From: Triops longicaudatus
Lineage: Eukaryota; Arthropoda; Branchiopoda; Notostraca; Triopsidae
Length of the DNA stretch: 64,000 nt
Assembly: GCA_022885665.1 (NCBI GenBank)
Contig: JAGQDJ010000608.1
Span: forward strand, 806,001-870,000
Reading direction: 5' to 3'
A model generated the notes under the pieces. That model made no database searches. It saw nothing but the letters and a program-made list of their open reading frames with translations, and was not told where the DNA came from. Numbering within the stretch: the stretch's first letter is position 1; every line of letters begins with the position of its first letter. The position numbers and the translations under genes are program-made. Positions 24,601 through 36,856 of this stretch are shown here, piece by piece.

Positions 24601-26783
24601 GGGTAGGGCCACGCCGCTTCCGTAATTATGCATGATGAGACATTGAGCGCAATATATACGGATTTATTGCAGAGCTTAAGACTTCCGCAGTAAACTTCTT
24701 TCTTGACATAAGTGGGTAATGTTTGGGTTGTATAGCAAAGAAAGAAAAAAAAAAGAGGGAAAAAAAGTTGATTCCAAGGGAAGGTTTTATTCTTGAAATA
24801 TCCCTATAGCTAGTCGAAACAGTCTCCAGACCGGTTTGTCTGTATTGTGTTCTAGCTGTATCATAGTGCCCTCAAGACCGATTTCTGCGGACGACTACTT
24901 AGGGCGTAAAGGGGTCAGAAGGACTCGTAAAAAATGGGTGTCCTCCGCTTATGGTCATTTGACCCTGTAAGCTAATTGCAACACGTCTTTCCCCCCAGAG
25001 TTACACCTGTAAAGCTGCCATTACCATTCATGTGGTGATGAGACGTGACACACTTGGGGGAGTTGCTAGAAGATCCAAAACGCTTGACAAACGAAGACTG
25101 ATGTGACTTCACCTTCGTCCCCGTTATAGAATTATTAAACTCTACCGTTTGTCACGTCAAATGTCCTTATCGCTGTAGCGTGGTACAGTACGAATGAGTT
25201 ACGAGGTAGATTCAAGGCAAAATTAAGCAAACTGGAACGAAGCGTAAAAAGAAGGCATCGAGCGTGGGCAGCAACGCGACTACTGTTGATAAATTGTGTA
25301 CCGTGTAAAGCGCGAAAAAACCGGTTCCTTTTAGGTGAATTTTCGCATCCGTTCTGACTGCAGTTCTGTTTCGAGGCCTCGTGCTGTATAACGGTACACG
25401 AGGGCAGAGACAAGGCAAGCCTTTGTTTTGGATCCTTGCATTCACGGAAAAAACTTTTCCTTAGTATTTCATAAAAAGCCCATGCAATGCCCAGCTTTTT
25501 CTTGGAAAGACACACTTGATATTCTGGACGAAGCTGTATGGGAAAAATAAATGTCGTTTTCACGGGGAGAGAAAGTTTTACGCAAGATTTGCTGGAGAAT
25601 TGTCACAATAGCTGGCTTGTGATCTTTTTTGGTCACTGGGGACATGAACTTTCTTGTTAAGCATCCTTTTCCAAAGGGCAAGAGTTCAGTGTGGTATTGA
25701 AAGAGAGGGAGAAAGCCCAGTGCATTACAATATTACGACTGTCCCTTTCCCCTGACTAGTACTTTAAATTTTGTTCTTTTTGAAATACATGATAGTGTAC
25801 GATTTCGATTACCCCATTCTTGGGTGAGCTTACAAGCACATAACAAAAAGAACAAAGGAACTTTCTGCCGGAAAGTATTCAGCAGAAAATATTAAATAAA
25901 AAACAGGGAGTGAAAACATGGTAGAAAGCATTCCACTACGCAACCCTAACAATGCAACTGATGCCATAGTAATGTCCACTGTAAAAACCCTGGGAATGTC
26001 ACGAGATAAGGAGAAACTATTTGCAAGATTCGTTTTCTGCACGCTCGCCTTTCAGAGATTAAAAAATTGTGTAGAACTGTTTTTTTTTTTACATTTTCAA
26101 CAAGTTAATAGATTTTGCTATTAAAATGACACAGGTAGTGTTTAGCAAATTATTCTTAATTATATAAAAAGGTCAATATAACGAAGGAAGACACACCCCA
26201 ATGTAAACGATGACAGTATATCAGGCTGTTTCGCAATAATGAAGACTTACATGCAATGGGAGGGACAAGCTTTAGCTTTATCGTTCTTTCTTTAGCTTGT
26301 CATTATTTGTATTTCATTGTTTGCGAAAGTACTTACAATTTCTTGGCGCAGTAAGCCGAGTTTACGGTTGAATTCCGTCTCTTTGTCGTTGAGATGATAC
26401 AAAGAATCACTTTGCCTTGTCGAAGTCCATGAATCTAATGACTCGCGCCGTTTTTCAAAAAATTCCTTGCAGGCGTAGGGGAGCACATCATCCGGATCTT
26501 CGTAAGAATCCCAACACGCTGAGTCAGTGCTGGTATTACTCCACGATGATTCACCTGTTGTCTCAATCTTTAGCGTCAGTGTATGGTGATAGTGACCATG
26601 AACGGGCAGAATGGTTTGCCCCGAGTTAATATTCACGATAGTTTTCGCCGAGCCTGACTCGTATATCACCTCTTGCTGACCGTTTTCGCAACCACTTACA
26701 GTACCGTTAACAGCATACACTTGAATTCCGGCGTTATTTTCCTGCGTGACAATCAGTTTTGCACTTGGCTCCGTAAATTCCAT
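21628..26783 (-). CDS. Predicted adaptor protein with LURAP1/FAM89-like leucine repeat core
   Basis: Three exons (26337-26783, 22700-22915, 21628-21918) splice in phase 0 into about 317 aa. The N-terminal 110 residues (MEFTEPSAKLIVTQENNAGI onward) are acidic/polar and not recognised. The segment FNRKLGLLRQEI, then across the intron ASLVQQDDALFRQLLSLHAS and ITALREV, resembles the paired leucine motif of LURAP1/LRAP35a and FAM89 adaptors (pattern LRxEhxxLRxxDhxLLxQLhxLxEsI). Those proteins link MRCK kinases to myosin regulation. The rest is Ser/Pro/Asp-rich, likely disordered, with possible phosphorylation motifs (DDEDSAPTSP, RQNSYDSGIQ). Donor GTAAGT and acceptor TTTGCAG are good. The gene is well supported by phases, while family assignment is by motif memory and tentative. 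Intron 1 is 3.4 kb. Confidence 0.6.
22916..26336 (-). other. 3.4 kb intron of the LURAP-like gene
   Basis: No further exon that fits phase 0 to phase 0 was seen. Open frames around 25135-25563 have no recognisable domain and atypical composition and are not annotated. Confidence 0.5.
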
Positions 26784-27514
26784 GATGGCATAGCTTCCCC
26801 CTTAATGAGAGATGTTCACTGGATGTTAAACTGACTTTCAACGATTCCCTACAGGGTAATCTTACATTCTAATCCTTTTTAATCCAAACATAAAAGCCAC
26901 GTGATGCCAGGGGAGGAACAAATGCCTTTAACGTCTGACTCTTCCGAGAGAGTTAACTGGACTGAGAATAGAAGTTGGGACGCCCGGGAAAGGCCAACGC
27001 TTGCATACCTGTAGATGTGTATGTGTTACCTGAGGTTCCTTCTGGAGGTGGGCTTTCCTTCCTTTTTTTCCTCAAGACACAATCAAACGCGGCAAGGTAG
27101 CAGATATGGTTTGTCTGTGGTTTCAAAAACCCTGGTACGGTGACTACGAAATGGTTGTGATGCTCTAGTAGTATTAAGTTGGGATTCACTCCGCTAACTA
27201 GTCATGGTCAAAGAACAATAGCAGTACAACTTTACTCCAGTACTTGGCACATTTCCTATTGTTACAAGCTTCTCTCGACCACTTCAACTTTACAGTACCA
27301 GCTCAACACTGTTGACTGGCCCTGGTTTAGGCTCCCGAATCCAAAAACAGTAGAGCCGAGAACTTTCTTCACGGTTATTAGACGCCACAAAAGTCTCCTA
27401 ATTGGCTTACGGGTCTTTTTATAGAAAAAAAAAATGCTCAAACACGAAGAAAAATAAGGTATCATGGCAACGGTACCCGTAAAAATGAAGGAAAACGGTA
27501 AAAAAAAAAAACTG

Positions 27515-27577
27515 GAACGATAATGGTGTAGTGGGCTTATTGGAGCTCACCGAGGGTTCGATTCTCTACCTTCGTTC
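27515..27577 (+). ncRNA. tRNA-like sequence (pseudo-tRNA or tRNA-derived element)
   Basis: A 63-base stretch begins GAACGA and ends TCGTTC, which pair as an acceptor stem (6 of 7 bp). It holds an A-box match TGGTGTAGTGG and a B-box match GGTTCGATTC, the internal Pol III promoter elements. It is about 10 bases shorter than a normal tRNA and no proper anticodon arm can be drawn, so a functional tRNA is unlikely. A decayed tRNA or the head of a tRNA-derived SINE is more likely. Confidence 0.4.
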
Positions 27578-29838
27578 ATGAAGAAGAAAGGGTTTTGATC
27601 ACCTGGAATTGCGGCATGGGATAATTTGCTAAGGCAATAAAAGGACTAACGCCCCACATTATTAGTCCATGCATGGTCTGGGCTCAAGTGCTTTTGCACG
27701 TAATATAGAACCTTACCAAGTAGTGTAAAACTTCCTCTGAGTAAACTACCGTAATTGAGAAGCTCGCTGTGTGGTTCCTGGTTATGGTGGTTAGATATTT
27801 TCGTCATTAGGGCCGTGCACCTGCGCCTTTACATATTATGCAGAGCTTTTTGCCATTTTCAGTTTTTTTTTTTTTAAAACGTATTCTGCTCAATCCTTTC
27901 CAGCTCTATGTAGTTTAGTCTTTTGTGTCTTAATAAGTGCATTTTTAAGCATTTCCGTGTTGTTCTAAAAAAAGCTCTAGATTTCGTTTTTCTGGCTTCT
28001 CTAGGACAACCAACTTTTGTTTCTTTATTAAAACTCATAGTAATCTGTAGGTAATACAAACTAATCAGCTGTGAACATACGGTAATGCAATATCTATGAG
28101 TCAAAATGAGTAACATTGATGTGATATAAGTCCTCAATGGGTATGAAATTCTTATTTTCCTACAAAAAAAGAGAGCAGTTATCTAACGTTGTTGTGCAAG
28201 AATTATTAGACAAAACTGTTTCCTTGTGTGTGTCAGTTGTGTATGTCAGTTGTGTAGCGAGCTCGTGTTAAAGATAGGTAAAGGTAAATTGAGAGCCGAT
28301 AAAATGTAAACGTCCTATTGTCAACCGGGGTAATTATTAACACCTGGAGTAACATTGAACTTTACAAAGGAAACCGTAGGACATCTACTGCTCATCAACT
28401 ACGCAACGCAAAGAAAAAAAAATGTCACGAGATTCAGCGATGAAAAGCTTTGTTAGCACACCAAGACCAAGTTTGCGTTTTGACACAGTTCCTGGCAACA
28501 AGAAGTTGAACAAAGTAGACTTCTTTGGCAGAATTTCCTTTTTTCGAATTTTCAATCCCGAAAGGCAAGTAGAACCGTTAGGAGCAACGTTTTTTTTTCC
28601 ATAAAGATACTTCATCAACAAGCCTTTCTACTCTTTAAATCAGAACCCAATTGCTCCCTTTTGCTCCAAGCAAACTCGGTGTAAAAGTTGCATAGTGAAC
28701 TTCGACACTTTTCCTGTGTTATCACTTATGGCTTTTCTGAGGCTACCGATCGCCAGCTAGCTAAGGGAGCGAGGAGGGGCCAGGAAGGAAAAACGAAGGA
28801 AAACGCATGAAAATTCAAGTCGAAAAGTAAATCCCCCTTAAAAGATGAACAAATAGTCGAAAGAAAAGAGTAAAGCTGTAGTTGAAACCCCAGAAAGTGC
28901 AACCAAGTGTGAATGTGAAAAGAAAAATAAGTTTTAAGGCGTAAATACCGCTTTTCTGCTGATCTCTTTTCATTTGTATTTATTTTTGGCTAAAATAGCC
29001 AAGTAAACTTCTTTAAACTTCTAGTAAACTTCTTTAAAGCAAATAACCAAGCGTGTTCAGCTGATCCACGTTAATAATGCCGAAAAGAAATTTTCTGTCA
29101 AAATGTTATTCCTGAATTTTGTAGAGCAATTGCGTGTTCGCGTTCAAGGTTACTCGCGGCGTAGGGTAACTTTGAATACCGACTTTGAAAATACAATGTT
29201 CCTAGAATTTTAGAGTGAAGTCGAAAGTGATTTGTGTTATTCTGCAGAACAATCGTTAGTCAAATTTTTTTGTTTTTATTTTTACTTAAAAATTAATATG
29301 CAAGAAAAAGGGAAATAAAAGACCTTTTTTCGTTCGAAATTACCCCATTTTAAGGTAAAAGTCTTAACTTGATTTTATTTACTCTACTGGATTTACCCTT
29401 GGTCATTTAAACCCTCTTTTCGCGCTTGACCTAGCTGTCGTCCACATCTGAGTGGCAACGTAAAAAAAAAAGAAAAAAAATTCTGATTCAATTTTATTGT
29501 ACTGGAACATAGTTGAATACCTTAAGACCGAAAATCTTCTTCATTATTCATAACTTGGCTATCGTGGGTCATCGATAAATTAAGAGAGTCATGTATTTGC
29601 TGCAGCGATGTATTCAAGAAAAACTTTCGTCTTTGCAAAAGATGTTGGAAGGTAAGTTCGCATTATTCCAGGCGTGCATAAGTCTGTTTCATGATGTACT
29701 CCAATGTGTTAACGTTACGTCGCTTCACTTCCCCTAAACTCTAAAATAAATGCAGAAAAGACGGATTTGCTGCAGCGATGAATTAATTAACTGCTATTAA
29801 TACCAACTCGGTATTAACTTATTCATGAAGGGTGAGGT

Positions 29839-30009
29839 CAGGGCCGTATCCAGGGTTTCCAGTGTGAGGTGGGCGTTGTTTGATGGTCTTGAGGGGGACG
29901 GGGTTCGAGTGTTTTTTTTTTTACATTAGAGATTTTTCCTGTCTTCATCCTAGAATGATAATTTCGGGGAGGGCGGAGTCGAACTCATAATACCGTGGAT
30001 ACGGCCTTG
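29839..30009. mobile_element. hAT-type MITE (171 bp), intergenic
   Basis: The ends are CAGGGCCGTATCCAGGG and, inverted, CAAGGCCGTATCCACGG: an imperfect 17 bp terminal inverted repeat. Flanks GGTGAGGT (29831-29838) and GTTGAGGT (30010-30017) form an 8 bp duplication with one mismatch, the length expected for hAT insertion. The interior contains a G-rich stretch and a T run with no open frame. It is older than the element at 14132 judging by the TSD and TIR mismatches, and its TIR sequence differs, so it belongs to another family. Confidence 0.75.
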
Positions 30010-30433
30010 GTTGAGGTATAGTACTTTCTTCTCTGATATCTTTTATTATGTTTTCCAATTAACCGCAATATCTGACTTTACTTAATTCGTATATGAGAAC
30101 TTTCCGTAAATGTATCTTAATTGTTGTGTGATATTAGACTAAGTTTCGTCGATATCAACCCGTGATCAAGTATAAATTCGAAGTGCAGCTGTGTAGGGTG
30201 TCCGTGAAGAACATTGAAGAATTCGTGGAAAATAGACAAATATTTAAGAGCAAAAATTGAAGAAGACTTAATGCATATATTGCGAATTTTTCTTACGCGT
30301 ACATTTCTCGTAATATGTGTCTCCAAATGGTTTGGTCTATTTTTTTCCTTCTGATATTAATACATGCACGTATCTTAGCAATGATAGGAGCTGGTTGATT
30401 TCAGATTAAGGGGAAGATGACATGACACGACAG

Positions 30434-33400
30434 TCAGCTATGAATGACTACCGTTTCCGAGTTTTCCGGCGATGTTATAACCAGTAAAGGCGGATCGGGT
30501 GAAACTGGTGACGTCCTCATCGTTTGCTTACTAGCAGAAACTGATGCTGCGGCTGCAGCAAAAGCCACTTCCACACTGAGTGTTTCACTAGGAGATTGCA
30601 AAGGCGTATGAAAAGCTTCCGCAGGTTTGCTGCTGGGATGCGGATAATAAGGCAACTCATGATCATCTACCTAGACCTTAGATCTGTTATTTTTGCAGCT
30701 TTGTAACATAAAAGAGATCCCTGCCGCTTTATCATCGTCTTTTACCTGATGAGGAATTTCCGTATTACTGCTCGGTACCATGTCTTGAAGCAATAGTGAA
30801 GTTAAAGAAACAACGGGCGTACTATAAGAAGAGGCAAGCGAGGGGGAATGCGTTGCACGAGGCGATCCAATTGTTGCAGCCGTTGCTGCTGGTGATGCTG
30901 GTGTTGCTGAAGCTGAAGTGGAAATATGTTGCCTATTATTCTTTGAAACGTTTTCCTGCACTACGTTGCCATCCACAGTGCTGCAGAAGCAGAAAAAACG
31001 TCATATTTCGTCGAATCAGATGCAAATTATTATCGACTGTTAAAGGGAAGTGAAGACGTTAGAATATATCCGTGGTCTACGACACACTAGTGTACTAGTA
31101 CTGTACCTACAGTTAAGCTACTGTACCACGACTACAGAATAGCTTTGCTGATGTCCGTGGTCTAAAGCTACGCAAGCAAGTAGCACTAATGTGTACGTGG
31201 GAGAAGTAGTAATAAGATATTGGGTGAAAAGTAGGGAAAAGTACCCGTTCGAGTTTTAATGGTAGGAAATGAACCAGTCATCCTCTGAATAGTATCTGGT
31301 ACTAAGTTGTCCAGTTTAGAAAGACAGAAAGATTTAAGTGATTTGGAAGAAAAATAGAATAGAATACTGTAATATGTGAACGTCGTTTCTTCTTTTTCTT
31401 CTTTAACCCTGATACGTACCTCACGTCTGTACAAATGGATTCTAAGGATTCGTCCGATTCCCCGGCGAGTTCTAGCAAAGTTTCCGAGCGTGATCTTCGG
31501 CGTTCACTATTCGAGATGATTGAATGATAAAACGTTCACAAGGGCATTTATAATAGGATGAACCTTGTTGAATAGGAGCGAACTTGCTCTAGCAGAGTGG
31601 TAGAAGCGAGCGACAATTTCGGGTAGAAGAAGTTCTAGAAGATAAATTTGAAAGAGGGGGGAAAAATGAAACAGAATTTACTCTTCTCTTCCTCTTTACT
31701 AGCTACTTGGCTCTCGAAAGGTCGTTATAGAATGAAGAGTGTAACTATTGTCAAAGGGGGTTTGCTTTGCTCTTTTTATTTTCCACGCACAATAGTAAGG
31801 TCGTGAAGAGAAAAAATGTGGCGGAAAAAGATCCGTACCTTGATTGACGGACAACGCATTTCACGGAGATCAATATTTCGGAAGAAATCTAATAAAGTTA
31901 GCGTTTTTATCGAGGGAAACTTCCCGCTAGGATGGTTGAAAATAAAGTCCAGCACCTCCACCACCTGTTTACACATTTCATAGTCATAGTTTAGTGTTCC
32001 ATATATGGGTTCTGTGTCGTTTTATTTCTTTTAGTCATGCATCCGTGCGTAAACTCACCTGTGGATAATTCTTGATGTCGTCCATATGACGGTGAGAAGG
32101 CCTGGGCGTGTATAATTCGTACCCAGCACACATTTCAAACAAGACGTGCCCTTTTGCAAGAGGAAAAAATAGCGTGAGAAAAATGCCGTTTTTATGCTTG
32201 TATTAGTTGTAAGCTTTTCAATTTTCTCCTAATCTTATTACAGCAATGTAATACATTACCGAAGCAAACAGAGTCTAATGCGCTCATATCGCCGTCCAAC
32301 AAATTTTTGATGATGGGATAAACTCGAGATGTGTAGCCCAATAAAGTATTTTCAAAGCCTGTTAACCTAAAGTACGAGTAGAAAAACATTTTTTCCGTAG
32401 ATAAAGGAAGGAAGTAAATCTCAACTAACCGCGCCACGCCGTTCTGAATAATGATGTTGCCCGAGTGTAGATGGCCAAACGGCGGAAATCCGCGTTCTTG
32501 CAAAAAGAGTAAAGCTTCCAAGATCTGACGGCCTAATCGTTGCACTTGCAAAAAGGGTAGTCCTTCCGATCGCTGCCGGTATTTCTGGCTCCAATCGTCT
32601 TGCCATCGGCTCTATTAATGAAAGAGAAAAATGGAAAGAGATCATTTTCTACACAGTTTGACCAGCGAGTTGAACAATTTTTCAAGGAGGAATATCCTCT
32701 GAAGTATTCACAATTATTCATTTTTAAAGCTTCTCAGCCTTTCTTTCCTTTAAAAACTGCTGGAATAACTAGCATGTGTTAACGGAAATAATCCTCTCAA
32801 AAAACGAACAAAGATTTTGGATTATGTAGATCCCTCAACACCTGTTAGGAAAAAACCTAGCTGAAATAAGCTCCTAACATTGTAAAAGCTGTCCGAACTA
32901 GCATACTATCTGGTTTAGGGAGCTTTTAGGTTCATGAGTCAAGGGCGTTCTGCCGTTAGAACGCTGTTATTGAACTTATCCGATCTACACTCCACGCAAA
33001 GAAAAATTTTGTTCAACATCCAAACAAAGAAACTCAAAAGAAATATCCATTCATTAATAATCATACGTGATAGCACACTTTTGAGACTAAAATTGCCAGC
33101 AAGGAGCAAGAGCACCATTACCGACACGACAACACCTCCAATGCCGCAAGTCGACGAGATCGAAACTTGCAGGCAACTTTTGGTAGCATCAACCGTTTAA
33201 TCCTCGTCTTGCAGCTTGGAATTATTAACTACTCGCAAGCTCGTCGAGAAACCAACTTCATTAAATTTTCTTCAACTTTGCCACCGATGTCGAATTCAAT
33301 CTCGAAAGCTCTCTAAAATTTGTGTGACAAGCGTTTTTTTCTAACAAAAAATCTAAACTTTGTTGACAAGTCCAAGGAAAGCTGTAAAAAAAATAAAATA

Positions 33401-36400
33401 AAAAATAAAAAAATATATAAAGAAAAGTCAACACGTTAATTTCGCTCGTTAACAGCTTTTATGCAACCCTACAGTGCATTGGAAAATCTAATGTATATGC
33501 CTACTCATTGAAATGTCTTCTCGTATGTGTCATCGATTAAAATCTTCATAGTTTTACCCGAATGAATAAGAAATTGCAAGTTGTCTTTCATTTTTTCCAA
33601 CATATTATTCGTCTTTGCATGTTTTGTGATGAAGAAATTCTATTGTTTCCTAGACAAAGCTAACAGAGACAACGGTGAATTTCTATTAGTAGAGGAGTAG
33701 GGATCGGGTCTCAAGGGAACATCTCGACCATTTCTTTTAAGGCGCCAAATGTATAGATAGGTTTAGGTAAGTGCCACGAGGCTATTGGGATCAGCTTGAA
33801 ACAGGACAGGTCAATTTTCTCGTTTGGGAGCTACATAAAAAACGCCTTACCCTATAAATAAGATCTTTCAAAGATCCTTTGCTGTTGAACGGAAACACCG
33901 TGACGAGTACTGGCCGCGCGCTTTCGCAACCTGAGCCGTATAAAGGGATACCCGGTAGAAAATCTAAATCCAAAATGGGATAAATGTACGGATGCTGCAA
34001 TGCTGCAAAGAGATCCAGGACTGCATCCTGCGTGTTGCTCGTAAAGGCCAACGGGGTGTACCCTGTGGGGTTCTGCGGCACTAATGTAAGGAGACGCTCC
34101 GTTTTCAAAACCGTGTCTCGCACCATGAACCACTGCTTGTCAATTCGGGAACCTAGAAATATAAATTTGAAAACATAAGTAAAAAAGATCACGAATAATG
34201 ATATGAATTTAAAATATAGACAGAAGCTATTAATACAATAAAACTATGCATTTTAAAAAAAGCGAGCTAAACAAATCTATATGGGAAAAAAAAGAAAAGC
34301 GAAAAACTGAAAACAGAAAACATAAGATTTTAACAAAGAAATTTGTAAGTAGACTACCCACTATACATAAAATGTATTAAATAATACAAAAAGTAATAAA
34401 ATGACAAAGAATAATATGGACTAATAAAATAATGATCTCTCAGAAAATACGATACATATGATAAATATGGATAGTTAAAATAAGAAAGGCAAGCAAGAAT
34501 CAGCGAATACTATCGAATGAAAAGCATAGAGAAGTTTGATTTTTTTTAACGTTGTGCCAACTTTCAATGAACAACATTATTCAAAGAAATTTAGGAAATA
34601 TTTCAGCGAATGAAACATAATAAACGATGTAAAAAAAACTTATAATGTAGTTAATACGAAAATGAAAAGTAAGAGAGAAACGAGAATTTGTTCAGAATCT
34701 CGAGATAGCTTTTGAACAGCTGCACTAGTGTGCTTCTGAACAAATTTTCTAGCATATCGAGTCCTTTTAGCGAGTCGTGTGGTGGGGGGAAAAAGTTAAT
34801 CTCAGAAATGTAGGTGTTCTCTTCCCTTTGAGGACTTGGGGCAGATAACAAGAGAAATGGCTCCACTACTGATTTCGTAATAAGTATCTAAGCACAAGAT
34901 CGCGTGCAGCCTCCAGAAGGAAACAAGGATGACATTTTCCGTCCGTTCGTAACGGTATTGATCTCTGACATTCACAGAAGAAAACTTCTATACTTACCCT
35001 TGATCTTTTACTAGATTCAACTTTTTCTAACCACCTTCTCCCCATTTTTCCTCGAGTTTCCGCACCGGTAGGCAACAAAAAGCGGTTGTGCTCACCACTA
35101 AGGTGGGGCAAATGAAACACAGCAACGTAATGCTAGTACTCAACAAGAAGGGTCCTGCAGTTTCGAAAGCTATATGTACACTAAAACTGACATAAACATA
35201 TATATACACACACAACTCTCGTACTTGGCTCCCTCACGTCATCGTATGACAAATGCCTTTTATGGGGGGGGGGGGGGGTAATTCTCCGAATGTGTTTATT
35301 AACGCTAGGGAACCTTAATGGAGCTGAAATTAATTGTTGCACTTGGAATCGTCGTTTACTAAGTGAGCTGGAGGAGCTAATGAGCCCGTGAGCTCCTATT
35401 AGACATCCGTGCTTTCATTTGGGCTGGGGTTTCTTTGTAAAGCTTACCGACATTTTCGATGGATGCCGGGGTTTGCTTACCAATATCTTGCAGCTGATCG
35501 AGCAATGTGTATCTGCCAGAGCACCGAATGTATTGCCGGCATAATCGAGCTGCCATTTCTCGGACATCGCCTGGGGATCGTCTTTCCAATTCCAAATCGA
35601 AATTTTCTTGTCCTTGGACTGTGTTATAATCGCAATTGTTTTTCCTGTCGGGAACAAGAAAAAAAATGAGAAACAGGAGAAGAAAGTGGAGAGTAAACCA
35701 AAGAAAAGAAAATATTCCAAATAAAGGAGACCTGGAAAAGCCACGTGCATCAGAATGCACCTAACGTGTATGATACATGCGAAATCTAGCCTGACCTTTA
35801 AGTCTACTCCTTGTTAGCTTAAGAATCCTAAAAGAGTAGAAAACCCTTCGTTCGAATTGCTCATACTGGGCAACGTTGTGTGCCGTGTGCGGCTAAGTAA
35901 GATAACAAACGGGGGCGGCGCTGGTCTTCGCAAGCTGGACAGGAAACTGAAACCTTAGAATGCGAAGCTTGACTAGGCTTTTTTTCCCATGTGTTGTTTT
36001 TCTTTGCCCATTTTGCGATGCCGACTGATGGGAAACCTAAAGCTGGGGGACTTGCAGCTGCATTATTATCTAATGGTACTTGGGATCATTTTTTAGGTAC
36101 TGTACTGTTTCGACGTCCTTTTCACGGGCTTCAGTCTTGTTTGCGTGACCCACATTGATTAATACTGTCCAATACGGCCTAAATTACGACAAGCCAGGTC
36201 GATTTTTTATGCTTAACGGAGGGGGTGGGGAAGACTTTACCTTATACTTTACTTGATACCATATGAGATGAGCTAATACATGGGTACCCCTAAAGAGGGG
36301 TATCATGCCTTTGTATGATGAAAAGTGTTAGAAGTTCCCGATTAGTTAATTACCTGCCGGATAAGGTTAATTGATGCGAGCGGCTTTTATGACAAGAGCC

Positions 36401-36856
36401 GTTGAAAGGCGGGTGGTAGTGGTCGTCTACTCCCAGGCAAGCAAAAACTTTATTGAGGGAGCCTTGATCTTCCGATAAAGTCGAGCTCGAGTGAGCATTA
36501 GCATCGCACTTGTTTCGACTTTTGTGACTACACTCGCTGCTGCCGGACAAGCTCGTGGCAGTGGCACCCGCACTACACTTTTTGCTCTGTAATTTCCAAG
36601 CAGCACCCGAGCCCGAGGAAGAGCTGCACCTACCCCAGTGATTGCATTTCTGGTTGCGGTACAAATGAGGCAAAGTCTCGGGCGCTTCTAACTCGGTTCG
36701 CAGCAGGTTTCGCTTGGGACGAATTCGGCGCGGCCACTTGTCGTAGTTAACTTTGGGGTTCATATAATTGAAACGGTCATGGCCTAATTCCTCGTCACTT
36801 TCGGTACTCGTCAATTTCTGCCGGGTCATAAACCGACGTCTGTACATGTTAAACAT
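30434..36856 (-). CDS. PXK/Slowpoke-binding protein (Slob)-like pseudokinase, isoform from first exon A
   Basis: Eleven exons join into 701 aa: 36354-36856, 35481-35644, 33851-34152, 32430-32611, 32260-32366, 32059-32150, 31839-31964, 31564-31634, 31420-31506, 30746-30980 and 30434-30670. The block LLDQLQDIG/SRIDKQWFMV matches the PXK segment before the kinase domain. It is followed by LQHPYIYPILDLDFLPG, GSLKDLIYR, LGRQILEALLFLQERGFPPF, GHLHSGNIIIQNGVARL, FENTLLGYTSRVYPIIKNLL, DSVCFGHVLFEM and LLDFFRNIDLREM, all in PXK order. The HRD Asp is replaced (HLHSGN) and DFG reads TGFE, so catalysis is unlikely. No PX domain is seen; the first exon instead encodes MFNMYRRRFMTRQK plus a Ser/Cys/His-rich disordered stretch. 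Lack of PX fits arthropod Slob, a modulator of Slowpoke K+ channels. The C-terminus is Ser/Pro/Ala-rich. Confidence 0.8.
35264..35278 (+). repeat. Poly-G run (15 bases)
   Basis: Uninterrupted run of 15 G between exons 2 and 3 of the Slob-like gene (poly-C in the transcript sense). Simple repeat. Confidence 0.9.

Larger units (their letters stand above)
26784..30433. other. 3.6 kb intergenic region between LURAP-like and Slob-like genes
   Basis: No convincing protein gene. It contains a tRNA-like sequence (27515-27577) and a hAT-type MITE (29839-30009), plus AT-rich sequence with short tandem duplications such as AAACTTCT near 29005-29040. The promoter of the LURAP-like gene lies at its left end. 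Confidence 0.5.

Noticed and set aside
25135..25563. 142-codon minus-strand open frame
   Set aside because: Sits inside the 3.4 kb intron of the LURAP-like gene, has no recognisable domain and no phase-compatible splice sites that would add it to the flanking exons.
34651..35215. Several overlapping minus-strand open frames
   Set aside because: They lie in the Slob-like intron between 34152 and 35481, show no motif, and are not needed for phase.
35377..35760. Choline-kinase-like reading of the LCRQYI segment
   Set aside because: The segment joins in phase to SRIDKQWFMV and to exon A, and the joined LQDIGSRIDKQWFMV matches PXK better.
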